DNA of 64,000 nt, from positions 116,586 to 180,585 of the forward strand of contig CATQIH010000002.1 in NCBI GenBank assembly GCA_958296015.1. Reading direction: 5' to 3'. Of the stretch, positions 44,346-53,562 are shown one piece after another. The stretch's first letter is position 1. Each line of letters begins with the position of its first letter. The position numbers were made by a program, and so were the translations under genes. Source of the stretch: Cyclobacteriaceae bacterium (GTDB taxonomy: Bacteria; Bacteroidota; Bacteroidia; Cytophagales; Cyclobacteriaceae). The notes under the pieces are model-generated. The model saw nothing but the letters and a program-made list of their open reading frames with translations. It was not told where the DNA came from and made no database searches.

Positions 44346-45521
44346 ATGCAAATTCTACGAGTTTGTGATACAGAGACAGCAAAAGCGTTTGTGCATTTCC
44401 CTGTCAGATTATATAAACACAATACCCACTGGGGCCATATGGGGCACCAAGCCTTGTATCAGTTGTTTGATCCCGAAAGAAATCCGTTTTTTCAGCATGG
44501 TGAAGCCGAACGCTGGATCATCACCAATTTCAGAGGAGACATGATCGGTCGCATTGCCGCCTTTGTCTGCCATACCGGTCAGGAGCTTCCAACGGGAAGC
44601 ATTGGCTTTTTTGAGTGCATCGACCATCCCAAAGCAGCTTTTGCGCTCTTTGATCATTGTAAACAATGGCTGGAAAGAAAGAACGTATGGCAGGCCATGG
44701 CTCCGCACAATATGCTTTATCCACTGATGCCAGGCGGGCTGCTCACAGATGGCTTTGAAGAAGAAGCACTGTGCGGCGTACCTTACCACCAGCCCTACTA
44801 TCAAAACCTGTTTGAGTCGTATGGCTTTGAGCTTCAGCACGAACAGCATCATTATCTGGCTGATCTTTTTTCTCAGGATTTGCAGCGCGTATGCCGGGCA
44901 AAAGCTGCAGACATCCTGGCAGATCAGGATTTTTGTGTCAGAGCCTTTGACAAAAAAGATGGGGCAGAACTGGCACAGACCGTCACCGAAGTGTATCAGC
45001 ATGCCTGGGAACCACAGGCAGACTGTGGGGTGATGAACGTGGGTTCAATGGAAGACCTATTGGCTGCATTAGACCCCTTTCTGGATGAGAAAACAGCATG
45101 GGGAGCTTTTTATAAGGAACAGCCTGTTGGCTTTTTCCTTTGCCTGCCAGGTGACGCGCAGAAATATATCAGAAGCAGCAAAAATGTCATAAATAAAGTC
45201 AAAATGCTATTTCAGGCAGGCAGCGAACCTAAGATTACGGCATTGCTGATGGGGGTGAAACAGGATTTTCAGCATAAAGGTATTGCAGCAGCATTACTAC
45301 AGCAGTTGATTAATGAAGCTCCATCAGGCAAAAAATACCGATGGCTCGAGATGGCAGGTATTGAGGAAAACAATGCAAGGCTACTCCAAATCATGCAGCA
45401 ACTGGAAATGAAAAAGATCAAAACTTTTCGGCAATATCGTTATCTGATCAGAGAAGCCAAACCCATTACAACCAACGAACAACGCGTATCATCCGCTCAA
45501 CTAAAGACGCAGGTGGAATAA
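44346..45521 (+). CDS. GNAT-fold protein, N-acetyltransferase-like
   Basis: This 391-residue cytosolic protein has a GNAT-like N-terminal part (RLYKHNTHWGHM ... RNPFFQHGEAERWIITNFRGDMIGRIAAFV, with GSIGFFECIDHPKAAFALFDHCKQWL). Its C-terminal half resembles a second acetyltransferase: EPKITALLMGVKQDFQHKGIAAALLQQLINEA matches the V/G-V-...-Q-x-G/A acetyl-CoA loop. Members of this family in Bacteroidetes are labelled 'GNAT family' or left hypothetical, and I do not know the substrate. A 12-bp perfect inverted repeat follows at 45573-45611. Confidence 0.7.
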   Translation: MQILRVCDTETAKAFVHFPVRLYKHNTHWGHMGHQALYQLFDPERNPFFQHGEAERWIITNFRGDMIGRIAAFVCHTGQELPTGSIGFFECIDHPKAAFALFDHCKQWLERKNVWQAMAPHNMLYPLMPGGLLTDGFEEEALCGVPYHQPYYQNLFESYGFELQHEQHHYLADLFSQDLQRVCRAKAADILADQDFCVRAFDKKDGAELAQTVTEVYQHAWEPQADCGVMNVGSMEDLLAALDPFLDEKTAWGAFYKEQPVGFFLCLPGDAQKYIRSSKNVINKVKMLFQAGSEPKITALLMGVKQDFQHKGIAAALLQQLINEAPSGKKYRWLEMAGIEENNARLLQIMQQLEMKKIKTFRQYRYLIREAKPITTNEQRVSSAQLKTQVE

Positions 45522-45572
45522 AAGTATAAATGGAAATTGAAAGAGACTTGTTGAAATAAATAGAGACTGATT

Positions 45573-45611
45573 GAAATCACTTTTTACTATCGACGAGCTA
45601 AAAGTGATTTC
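45573..45611 (+). terminator. Stem-loop between GNAT-like and PfkB genes
   Basis: GAAATCACTTTT (45573-45584) and AAAAGTGATTTC (45600-45611) form a 12-bp perfect stem with a 15-base loop. No T-run follows, so termination is uncertain; it may be a transcript end stabiliser. Confidence 0.45.
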
Positions 45612-45739
45612 TCACCAATTTCTTAGTTTCAATAAACTTCTTGATATCTATCAACTTCTTAATTTCCCGATTCCTATAATTTTCCTATCAGTTTGACTAT
45701 TTTGCGCAAAGTATTATTTATTAGCTAACAACAATACAC

Positions 45740-46666
45740 ATGAGTTTATTAATGGTAGGTACGATGGCTTTTGATGCGATCGAGACACCTTTTGGCAAAA
45801 CAGATAAAATTATTGGGGGCTCCTGCACATATATCGCTCTATCAGCAGCTTATTTTGCCGATAAGCCAAATCTGGTAGCCGTGGTTGGCGAGGATTTTCC
45901 TTCGGAGGATATCAAGATGTTCCAGCGCAAGGGTATCAACACCGAGGGGTTGCAGATCAAACAGGGCGAAAAATCCTTCTTCTGGTCAGGTAAGTACCAT
46001 AACGACCTGAATACCCGCGATACGCTGGCAACCGAACTAAACGTGCTGGCTGATTTTGATCCCGTCATACCGGATGCTTACCAGGACTGTGAGTACCTGA
46101 TGCTGGGCAACCTTACACCATCCGTACAGATCACCGCGTTGAAGCGATTAAAGAAGCGACCAAAGCTGGTAGTCCTCGACACTATGAACTTCTGGATGAC
46201 CGATACTTTTCTGCCAGACCTGAAAGAAGTACTGCAAATGGTAGACGTACTGTCTATCAATGATGAAGAAGCCCGTCTGCTTTCCGGAGAATATTCCATT
46301 GTAAAGGCTGCCAGAAAGATTCAGCGGATGGGGCCTAAAGTGCTGATTATCAAGAAGGGAGAACATGGGGCTTTGCTGTTTGGTGAAAAGCAGGTGTTCT
46401 TTGCACCCGCCCTGCCACTGGAAGATGTGTTTGATCCAACCGGTGCCGGCGATACGTTTGCAGGCGGCTTTATCGGTCACCTGGCAAGTTCTGGTGATAT
46501 TTCTTTTGAGAACATGAAACGAGGTATTATCTACGGTTCGGCCATGGCTTCCTTCTGTGTAGAAAAGTTTGGTGCCGAACGCCTGATCAACCTCACTGCT
46601 GAAGATGTAGAGCAAAGGGTGCAGGAATTTATTGACCTAGTGCAGTTTGAAATAGATATTTTATGA
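45740..46666 (+). CDS. PfkB-family carbohydrate kinase
   Basis: This 308-residue ribokinase-like kinase has a GG motif in DKIIGGSCTYIALSAAYF (about 23-40). The ATP/anion-hole motif DPTGAGDTFAGGFIGHLA is near residue 235, with the catalytic Asp in GAGD. It also has VVLDTMNFW and VLSINDEEARLLSG. The family phosphorylates sugars or nucleosides; the substrate cannot be read. The ATG overlaps nothing upstream. The next gene starts 4 bp before its stop, so the two may be coupled. Confidence 0.92.
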   Translation: MSLLMVGTMAFDAIETPFGKTDKIIGGSCTYIALSAAYFADKPNLVAVVGEDFPSEDIKMFQRKGINTEGLQIKQGEKSFFWSGKYHNDLNTRDTLATELNVLADFDPVIPDAYQDCEYLMLGNLTPSVQITALKRLKKRPKLVVLDTMNFWMTDTFLPDLKEVLQMVDVLSINDEEARLLSGEYSIVKAARKIQRMGPKVLIIKKGEHGALLFGEKQVFFAPALPLEDVFDPTGAGDTFAGGFIGHLASSGDISFENMKRGIIYGSAMASFCVEKFGAERLINLTAEDVEQRVQEFIDLVQFEIDIL

Positions 46667-46979
46667 ACAAATTCAAAGTCCTTCTACTTGCTTTCTTGTT
46701 TTTTGTATTTATTGTCAAAAATACCTTTGCACAGGGTAATATTGGTATCAAAGCAGGATTAAACTTGGCAAAAACGACTTTTTTACATACGCCAGATGGT
46801 TTTGATGTTTCTGAACCCTATTATAGGGCTGCTTTTCATGCTGGAATATTTTGGCACATTCCTTTCAGTAAACAATGGTATGTACAACCTGAACTAATAT
46901 ACTCTGGTAAGGGGAACAGAACAGAAGGACAAACTTTTGATATTCCATACTTGATACTACCTATTACGATAGGGTATAA
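46663..46979 (+). pseudogene. PorT-like outer-membrane beta-barrel gene, 3' truncated by IS5
   Basis: The gene starts MNKFKVLLLAFLFFVFIVKNTFAQ (signal peptide), then IGIKAGLNLAKTTF and 'AAFHAGIFWHIPFSKQWYVQPELIYSGKG', the opening of the 'outer membrane beta-barrel/porin family' (PorT-like) domain. The frame runs into the IS5-family element at 46980 and stops at 46998, after 111 codons. Family members are usually about 200 residues, so the last strands are lost. Overlap with the PfkB stop suggests original co-transcription. Confidence 0.8.
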
Positions 46980-47739
46980 GAGCGTGTTTAAATTTTGAAA
47001 AGAGCGGGCCAGTGCGTAAACTTTAGTTGACCAAAACATAAAAGTTTATGCAGACCGGGCCACGGCGGCTCAATATGAGAGACTCACTGACCCGCACAGG
47101 ATCGCCTGCCGGTGACAAGTTATAAAAGAAAAATTACCCATCCAAAGAAAGCGAAGGTATGATTTACGGGATATAGTAGATGCTATATTTTGGATATTAC
47201 GAACAGGTAGCCAATGGAGAAACTTACCAAAAGAGTTTCCTAAGTGGCAGTTGGTTTACTATTATTTCAGCAAGTGGAAAAAGGATGGCACCTTAGTTGG
47301 ACTTAATAGTTGTCTCAATATGATGCTGAGGGAACAAGAGGGTAGGCAAGCTACGCCTAGTGCCGTATCTATTGATAGTCAGTCAGTTAAGAAAGCACCA
47401 TTTGTTAGTGAGGATACAGGCATAGATGGAAATAAGAGGATTAATGGAAGGAAACGTCATATATTGACTGACACAGTGGGGTTGATTTGGGTAGCCGTAG
47501 TGCATGCGGCAAACCAGCACGACGGAGTGATGGCCGAGCATGTTGTCAGTCCTGTGCTTGGCTATCTTCACCGCTTGAAGAAAGTCTTTGCAGATGCAGC
47601 CTATAAAGTGGAGCTTGGTGATTGGTTGGTCAGAATGTATACCAGCATAGAGCTGGAAATATCATCCCGACCACCTACTGCCAGAGGATTTGTTCCCGTG
47701 AAAATTAGATGGGTCGTTGAGCAAACTTTTGGCATCTTT

Positions 47740-48281
47740 AATCAATAGAATTCCCCGAGGCTCTGCCTCGGGTGTTGCGTGAGGATATTTACATTTGTGA
47801 GTATGAGCGAACATATTCACAAGAGTCACAATAAAAGCTTGCTTTTGTATCATTTTGTTTGTCCTATCAAGTATAGGAGAAAAGTATTGAGTGCAGAGGT
47901 CTCGTCCACTTTCAAGAATATTTGCCTGAAGATAGAGGAGCGATATGAAATTCATTTTTTGGAGATCGGCCTTGATGGGGACCATGTTCATTTTTTGATT
48001 CAGAGTGTTCCCTCGAATGCTCCTAAGAAGATCATTGGTGCGGTCAAGAGTATCACTGCCAAAGAGATTTTCCGCCTTCATCCAGAGGTCAAGCAGATGC
48101 TTTGGGGCGGCAAGTTTTGGACGAGTGGCTACTATGTAAATACTGTAGGCCAATATGCAAGTGAAGAAGTGATCAAAAAGTATATTCAAAATCAGGGAAA
48201 GTCAAAATATATGGAGTTGCACAAGAATCAGCTACGTTTGTTTTGATACCCCGACGGCTCTGCCTCGGGGTAGTTCATTTT
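47740..48281 (+). mobile_element. IS200-like element, copy 2
   Basis: This 542-bp element appears identical to 17280-17821, including both subterminal hairpins. It is inserted in the IS5-family transposase after a T-run (CTTT), as copy 1 is after TTTTTT, which suggests a T-rich target. It lies in the same orientation relative to the window. Confidence 0.93.
47803..48246 (+). CDS. tnpA: IS200-family Y1 transposase (copy 2)
   Basis: The 147-residue product is identical to that of copy 1 at 17343. The HUH motif DHVHFL and the Tyr near QYASEEVIKKY are intact, so either copy could have been the donor. It starts at ATG 47803, about 63 bp inside the left end. Confidence 0.95.
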   Translation: MSEHIHKSHNKSLLLYHFVCPIKYRRKVLSAEVSSTFKNICLKIEERYEIHFLEIGLDGDHVHFLIQSVPSNAPKKIIGAVKSITAKEIFRLHPEVKQMLWGGKFWTSGYYVNTVGQYASEEVIKKYIQNQGKSKYMELHKNQLRLF

Positions 48282-48423
48282 CCAAAGAAGGCTGGACAAG
48301 GATCACGAAAAAACAACAAACAGTGCTGAAGCTTGGATATATTGGGCTAACTGCCAAAGAATCCTTAATCGTTTGAACCTTGAACCTACATAAAATTTTT
48401 AAACAAGCTCTAAATGTGATTGG

Positions 48424-49401
48424 TGAGCCAGCATTACAGTAACTTGAATAACTTTGTGAAATAATAGGATTGAGTACCTGACCCACTGTTAGTTCTTTAG
48501 GTACTGAAGTGCCGCACACGTTGACAGTAACAGATACTTTTCCGCCTTGACCATTAGAGCGTGCTGTAATAGAATTGGTAGTACTAGAACCTGTCCATCC
48601 GGCGGGCAAGCTCCATTTGTAAGAAGAAGCACAAGACAAGGCCGGAACCGAATAAGTAACAGTAGAAGCAGCGGCACAGGATACCGCACTTGGTCCACTG
48701 ATGGTGCCGCCATAATAGCGTTTTACTGTTATATCTAAATAGTCACTAAAGTATACATTTCCACAAAAGCTTACACCTCTTACTCTTACTTTGTCTCCTC
48801 CACAATTGCCAGGTATAGGGCTGATACTTCTAGCTGAAGTTCTGAAAGGTGTACTACCATCACTAACGACGTTGTTAATTTTCCATCCGGCTGGTATAAC
48901 CCATTCATACGAATCTACCTGAGCGGCTGTTTGTTCTGCTTTTCCCTTGCTGGCATATTGCAGAGGATTAATAGCAAATGTAGCAGGAGTAGCACAATAA
49001 CCTACATTTACTGAAGGGCTGCCGTTGGTAGTAGAAGGTTTTAAACCGCTTATAGACTTGATTGCGTAATTTATGTTTTTCGACCCTTGAAAGTCAGCGC
49101 AACCAGTTAATACTACAGAAATTGTCCCTTGAGTAACATTATTCCATTTTACATCAATCTGACCGTTGTTGATAACGGAATTTCCGGTTACACCTGATAT
49201 TTCTCCATTGGTTACAGTCCATTGGTACTGGCAACTTCCACTGACAGGTTTTGTTGGATAGGCAGAATATGTGATGTATTCCCCTGGACAGAAAGATCTA
49301 TCATCATTAGGAGAGATTGTAAGTCCAACAGTTACAACGTTTTGAGAATACACGATTGATGCGCAAAATATGTGTATAGCTAAGAAAATCAACTTTTTCA
49401 T
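48424..49401 (-). pseudogene. Secreted PKD/Ig-like protein, 3' truncated by IS5
   Basis: MKKLIFLAIHIFCASIVYSQ is a signal peptide. The next 300 residues are Ig/PKD-like repeats with Cys pairs and 'W' strands (CQYQWTVTNGEISGVTGNS; YEWVIPAGWKINN; YKWSLPAGWTGSS), typical of T9SS-secreted Bacteroidetes proteins. The native frame ends at the IS5 boundary (48424). About 60 further codons read through the IS in antisense and are not native. The missing part would include the C-terminal sorting domain. It lies convergent with the truncated PorT-like gene. Confidence 0.8.
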
Positions 49402-49412
49402 GATAAAATTAT

Positions 49413-50132
49413 TTAAAAGTGATAATACAGATTAAGCATATAGAATGGGGTAAAACGACTATCCCATGCATTAAAAATAGTCGCCTCATTTAGGTAATTT
49501 GTAACGTCCTGATAAGTCATATCATTTTTTCGTTTGTCTCTTCTGTAGATTATACTATAAGAAGCTTCTGTAGAAAAAGAGATATGAGGTGAAAGAAAGT
49601 ACTGATAACCTATAAAACCTACTGGGCCTACGTTCCATGACCAAACTCTTGCGTCTTCATTTCTCTGATTGTTCTCCGAGTAGTATGCCTTGCTATAGCG
49701 ATAATTGTATTCTAAATGTAAATCGGCACCATATAGAACTCGATGTCTTCCTCGCGCTATCTGCCATTCATAACCTAACCTTGTATAGACGTCAAAATCC
49801 ATTGATTCGTAAGGCTGACCATCAGGTCTTATCTCTCGTTCCAGAGAACTAAAATTCAATCCCACCCTCATTCTTACTGCACCTGGTATCTTGTTTTTAG
49901 GTTGCACGTTGCGCTTGATAAAAATGGTGGTAGCAGGTAGGCTGTTCTTATCGATGAGCCAGAGCAGGTCGGTGCCTACGGTCCAGGGCAGGCGGGGCAT
50001 CTCTTCTTCTATCACGTTGTTGGTGATGGTGGTAAGAGTTACCGTACTTTTTTGCTCCCCCTGAGCCATTGTTCCTCCTCCTAACAAACAAACATAAAAC
50101 AGAGAAAACAGGATGAAACGTAAGTTTCTCAT
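49413..50132 (-). CDS. Outer-membrane beta-barrel protein
   Basis: This 239-residue protein has a signal peptide (RFILFSLFYVCLLGGGTMAQ). The mature part is made of amphipathic strands, for example VRMRVGLNFSSLER, FDVYTRLGYEWQIARG, VLYGADLHLEYNYRY, VGPVGFIGYQYFLSPHISFSTEASYSIIYRR, and ends in MLNLYYHF, an outer-membrane C-terminal Phe. I cannot assign a family more closely. It is separated by 11 bp from the downstream PKD-like gene, so the two were probably co-transcribed. Confidence 0.8.
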   Translation of the reverse strand: MRNLRFILFSLFYVCLLGGGTMAQGEQKSTVTLTTITNNVIEEEMPRLPWTVGTDLLWLIDKNSLPATTIFIKRNVQPKNKIPGAVRMRVGLNFSSLEREIRPDGQPYESMDFDVYTRLGYEWQIARGRHRVLYGADLHLEYNYRYSKAYYSENNQRNEDARVWSWNVGPVGFIGYQYFLSPHISFSTEASYSIIYRRDKRKNDMTYQDVTNYLNEATIFNAWDSRFTPFYMLNLYYHF

Positions 50133-50212
50133 AATTATAAAGATTTAACATATTACCTACTCTATTGAAAGGATTTTCGGCTTACTCCTTTATTAATCTT
50201 AAAGCATGTTGA

Positions 50213-50711
50213 TCAATAGCTTATATCAAATCTTCCGTCTTTGATTTCCAGTAAGGTTCCGTCATTGCGCTCCCTGAGCACCGCATAAAATTCACCGGAG
50301 ATGATATGAGCTTATCGGGTCTAATCTGGTAATAAGCAACTGTCCGTCTATTACCTGGTAGTTGCCTACATCATCGCTATATTCTGTACAGATATTTTGA
50401 GTACAGGAGATGGTTTCCAGATCATACGCTCCTTCCGAAAATACATCATAAACTCTAAGGGTGATGATGGCTTTTTTAGACTTGTTTTCCGCATAAACAT
50501 ACAGCTTGCCGTCTTCTGTCCAGTTTGTCATCAGTGCAGGCGCTTTGGCAAAAGGCTGGGGCAGCCACAAAGAATCCTGTACCAGGCAACCAAAGGTATG
50601 GTAACCCGAAGTGGTTTTGGCAGGTAAGGCAGAGGAAGTAACAGGTAAAGGGTCAGTTTGGCAACCTAGCAGCCATAGCAGGCTTATCAATCGCAGGCCG
50701 CCTTTTAGCAT
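50213..50711 (-). pseudogene. Small lipoprotein, split by a one-base shift
   Basis: The first frame (50711 to 50292) starts MLKGGLRLISLLWLLGCQTDP (lipobox Cys17) and ends after ...LITRLDPISSYHLR. In the next frame, ISGEFYAVLRERNDGTLLEIKDGRFDISY continues the same beta-rich domain to TGA 50213-50215. One inserted base, or two lost, near 50305-50320 explains it. The whole would have about 165 residues. 'VYAENKSKKAIITLRVYDVFSEGAYDLE' suggests a beta-sandwich. Function unknown. This is the first of many such shifts to the right. Confidence 0.7.
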
Positions 50712-51042
50712 ATAACGTTACACATATTTACAGAGGTTTAAAGATATTTTTCCTTCTCCAACAGCCAACAATTATCCAATAAATATGAGAAAAATATGTA
50801 AATGTTGATATTGACTGATAGCTACTTTTTTACCAAAAAGCTTTTGGCTAGATAATAAGATGTAATAAAAGTATTACTTTAGTATAATTTTTAAGGCTAC
50901 ATCTTCAGATAACTGTAAATTTACCGGATAAATACATGAACCTGTGTAATAGTTTAGCTGACATTCATGTATGTTTTTGACTGTTATTTACTAAAATTTA
51001 GCAACAATTGATGCGTAAAAAGCTTTAGTGAACGCCATAAGG
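50712..51042. other. Gene-free AT-rich spacer
   Basis: This 331-bp spacer between two minus-strand genes must contain the promoter of the lipoprotein gene at 50711. I see no RNA gene, conserved repeat or coding frame. Confidence 0.5.
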
Positions 51043-52434
51043 TTACCTCCTTCGAAAGATAAAAGTACAAGCCGTGATTAAGCCAATGGTGGTGAGCAGC
51101 AACAAATCCATGCGGAACATGCCTACGTGGTCAGGAATGATGCCAAGCAAGGAGGACAGAAATAGCACGAGTCCTGCGGCTGTTGCTATGATGATGACCG
51201 GGCTGGGCTTTTGCTCAGACAAAATGGCTGATAGGATCATGGGAGCAAGCATAGAGGTGCCTGCAAAGCTTACCCTGGCTAATGTGGCGAGCTGATCGCC
51301 AGCGATAACGGAAAAGATAACGGCAATAGCCGAAAAGCAAATGATAGCAATCTTAGTTATTTTTAGGTTTTGATGATGTCGGTCGGGAAGCACAGACCGC
51401 AGTTCTGTTCCCAAGGCAAAGATCATGGAATCGGTAGTGGATAAACCTGCTGCCAAGAGTCCTATCACCGTGACGGCAGCAATGAAAGGGGGCTGCTCAT
51501 ACAACAGCACCTGCGATAGAAATTCTGCCGTAGATAATTCCTGGTACCGCACGGCTCCATAAAGTCCTATGAAGATGGTGGGGAAAATGACCAGGATGGC
51601 AAAGATACCGACAGCAACGGCCATCAGGTGGGTAGTTTTCAGATTGCGAATGATCACCAGCCGGATCGTAAGTTGAGGTTGCGTGATAGGAAGACACAGG
51701 ATGACCAGAAAAGAAGCGATCAGAAATTGTGGCGTGAACAGCCCTTTGGGACCCGGAACCGACAAAAGTTCTTTATTGGTAGCCTCAATTTCCTGGAAGA
51801 GGTTTCGGATATCTCCATAGTGAATGATACAACTGATGCCGATAATCCAGGTGACGGTAAGCAATATGATGGCCTGAATGGCATCGGCGTGCATGATGGC
51901 CTTCAAGCCCCCGGTTTCACTATACAACAACATCACAGCAATGATGGCGACAGCCCACCCCCAAAGCGGCAGTGCGTCCGGGAACACGGCAGTCATAAAA
52001 ATGGAAATACCCCTGATTTGGATGCCTACGTAGGGTATCAGAAATACAAATACACCAGTCAGGCTTACATAACCCGCCCACTTATTGTCAAAACACTGCG
52101 ATACAAGCCCGGCCACGCCTCTGAAACCTTTTTTTGCTGCTTTTTTGCGAAGGTGATAGCCCCACCAAAGAAGCAAAAACACCATGCCACCATCTGACAA
52201 AGCCAAAAAAATCCATGCACCAATGCCATTGACGCGGAAAAAGTCGGGCATACCCAGTAAAGTGAAAGTACTAAACAGGGTAGCGGCAAACGTTAGAAAG
52301 CCCAGAATCATGCCGATGTTAGAGCCTGCGAGCAGGTAGTCTTCAGCCGTTTTGTTTTTTTTGAAAGATTGTGTGGCGACAAACGCCAGCATTCCTGCAT
52401 ACAATATACCGAGAACAATTACCCAGGTAGTCAT
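51043..52434 (-). CDS. Sodium:solute symporter (SSS family)
   Basis: This 463-residue protein has about 13 membrane segments. Family features are the N-terminal KKNKTAEDYLLAGSNIG (SSS signature 'EDYLLAG'), GMPDFFRVNGIGAWIFLALSD, and the region LAAGLSTTDSMIFALGTEL near residue 330 that corresponds to the sodium-binding 'AGLSTTD/S' box. It transports a solute with Na+. The gene starts 4 bp before the stop of the small membrane protein (ATGA overlap). Context suggests a sugar or uronate substrate. Confidence 0.9.
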   Translation of the reverse strand: MTTWVIVLGILYAGMLAFVATQSFKKNKTAEDYLLAGSNIGMILGFLTFAATLFSTFTLLGMPDFFRVNGIGAWIFLALSDGGMVFLLLWWGYHLRKKAAKKGFRGVAGLVSQCFDNKWAGYVSLTGVFVFLIPYVGIQIRGISIFMTAVFPDALPLWGWAVAIIAVMLLYSETGGLKAIMHADAIQAIILLTVTWIIGISCIIHYGDIRNLFQEIEATNKELLSVPGPKGLFTPQFLIASFLVILCLPITQPQLTIRLVIIRNLKTTHLMAVAVGIFAILVIFPTIFIGLYGAVRYQELSTAEFLSQVLLYEQPPFIAAVTVIGLLAAGLSTTDSMIFALGTELRSVLPDRHHQNLKITKIAIICFSAIAVIFSVIAGDQLATLARVSFAGTSMLAPMILSAILSEQKPSPVIIIATAAGLVLFLSSLLGIIPDHVGMFRMDLLLLTTIGLITACTFIFRRR

Positions 52435-52658
52435 AACTCATCTTCGTTTCTTCCGGGATGCACCCGTGTGCCAATATAAGTGAGCAACACGTAGAGACAA
52501 GTGATCAGGACGGTCACCCAGAGCGTATAGGGCATACCCAGCAACCTGGGCCGATAAACTCCTGCTGGTATTACCAAAGGGGTAAAGGTGACGATGGTCA
52601 GTAGTATGGCTGTTGCAATACAAAGATACCAGTAAATAGGGCTGGGTCGTTTGGTCAT
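52431..52658 (-). CDS. Small two-helix membrane protein coupled to the SSS transporter
   Basis: This 75-residue protein has two membrane helices (WYLCIATAILLTIVTFTPLVI and LWVTVLITCLYVLLTYIG). Small proteins of this type (DUF3311-like) often precede SSS genes, and here the stop overlaps the transporter start. It is probably a subunit or assembly partner. The family name is tentative. Confidence 0.8.
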   Translation of the reverse strand: MTKRPSPIYWYLCIATAILLTIVTFTPLVIPAGVYRPRLLGMPYTLWVTVLITCLYVLLTYIGTRVHPGRNEDEL

Positions 52659-52759
52659 ATATAGGTTAGGTTGTTTGTTTTAGTATTAAAATATCAAAAG
52701 CCAAAATACAAATAAATCACAATACGTAAAGGATCAAGCATCAAACGATATACACTATT

Positions 52760-53530
52760 TCAGAGCCTGGGGATGGTCATGCCACCTTCTACCATGATCG
52801 TCTGCCCGGTAGAGTAGGGGAAATATCCTTTGGCCAAGGCTGCTACAGCTTTGCCCACATCTTCAGGATAGCCCCACCGCGGTTGCACCATCAGCCCCTC
52901 GCTGATCAACCGATCGTATTTTTCTTGCACACCTGCCGTCATGTCGGTACTGATGACACCAGGGCGCACTTCGTATACGGGAATATTATGTTCGCCCAGA
53001 CGGGCAGCAAACAGTAAGGTCATCATGCTCATGCCTGCTTTGGAGATGCAGTACTCCCCCCGGTTGACTGAAGCGATGGTGGCTGAAATGGAAGAGATAT
53101 TGATGATATAGCCTGAAAACTGCTTTTCTTCCTGCTTTTGCGCAATCATCCAGTTGGCTACCTGCTGCGTGAGAAAGTAAGGTCCCTGAAGATTTGTCTT
53201 CACAACATACTCAAAGCTTTCCTCACTGGCTTCCAGGATGTCTTTACGCTCTTTGGGAGCTACGCCAGCATTGTTGACCAGCACATGCAGGCGGCCAAAG
53301 TGTGCTTTGATGCTGGTCAACATCTCTTTTCTGGCATCGGTAGCAGCAATATCTCCCTGGCAGTACAATACATTGGCTCCCAGTGCTTCAAGTTTTTCTA
53401 TAACATCAGCCACCTGTTCTTTTGGACGCATACCGTTGATGGCTATATCAAAGCCTTCTTTGGCCAGAGCTGCTGCAATGCCATATCCGATGCCGCGGCT
53501 ACCACCGGTAATAAAAGCTACTTGTTTCAT
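52760..53530 (-). CDS. Short-chain dehydrogenase/reductase (3-ketoacyl reductase-like)
   Basis: This 256-residue SDR has the nucleotide-binding TGGSRGIGYG (residues 8-17), NNAGVAP, a catalytic Ser in INISSISATIA, YxxxK in YCISK and the C-terminal PGVISTDMT. It ends VEGGMTIPRL, as typical for SDRs annotated as 3-ketoacyl-ACP reductase. In this cluster next to a GH88 hydrolase it more likely oxidises or reduces a sugar or uronate derivative than a fatty-acid intermediate; this is inference from context. Confidence 0.9.
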   Translation of the reverse strand: MKQVAFITGGSRGIGYGIAAALAKEGFDIAINGMRPKEQVADVIEKLEALGANVLYCQGDIAATDARKEMLTSIKAHFGRLHVLVNNAGVAPKERKDILEASEESFEYVVKTNLQGPYFLTQQVANWMIAQKQEEKQFSGYIINISSISATIASVNRGEYCISKAGMSMMTLLFAARLGEHNIPVYEVRPGVISTDMTAGVQEKYDRLISEGLMVQPRWGYPEDVGKAVAALAKGYFPYSTGQTIMVEGGMTIPRL

Positions 53531-53562
53531 GATATATTCAGGTTATATTTTTTGATAAGAAC

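Larger units (their letters stand above)
47075..48393 (+). pseudogene. IS5-family transposase, broken
   Basis: The transposase starts near ATG 47075 (MRDSLTD...). It has an extra or changed segment ending in TGA at 47113-47115 where the family has a Trp codon (SQW), then an open frame QVIKEKLPIQRKRRYDLRDIVDA through SVKKAPFVSEDTGIDGNKRINGRKRH (DDE-type) and VEQTFGIF. At 47740 IS200 is inserted; the C-terminus resumes after it as RRLDKDHEKTTNSAEAWIYWANCQRI and ends at TAA 48391-48393. Rejoining after IS removal leaves the frame off by one. The gene cannot make active transposase. Confidence 0.8.
46980..48420 (+). mobile_element. IS5-family element (decayed), interrupted by IS200
   Basis: The ends GAGCGTGTTTAAATTTT (46980 on) and AAATTTTTAAACAAGCTC (to 48420) are inverted, with one mismatch in the outer 13 bases. 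Both are followed outward by TAA (46977-46979 and 48421-48423), a possible 3-bp target duplication. Without the 542-bp IS200 inside, the element is about 0.9 kb, right for IS5. A hairpin GCGTAAACTTT/AAAGTTTATGC lies at 47014-47051. Flanking genes do not rejoin when it is removed, so an adjacent deletion took place. Confidence 0.8.

Noticed and set aside
48232..48423. C-terminal 64 codons of the PKD-like gene
   Set aside because: They lie in the IS5 and IS200 sequence in antisense and are not native protein.
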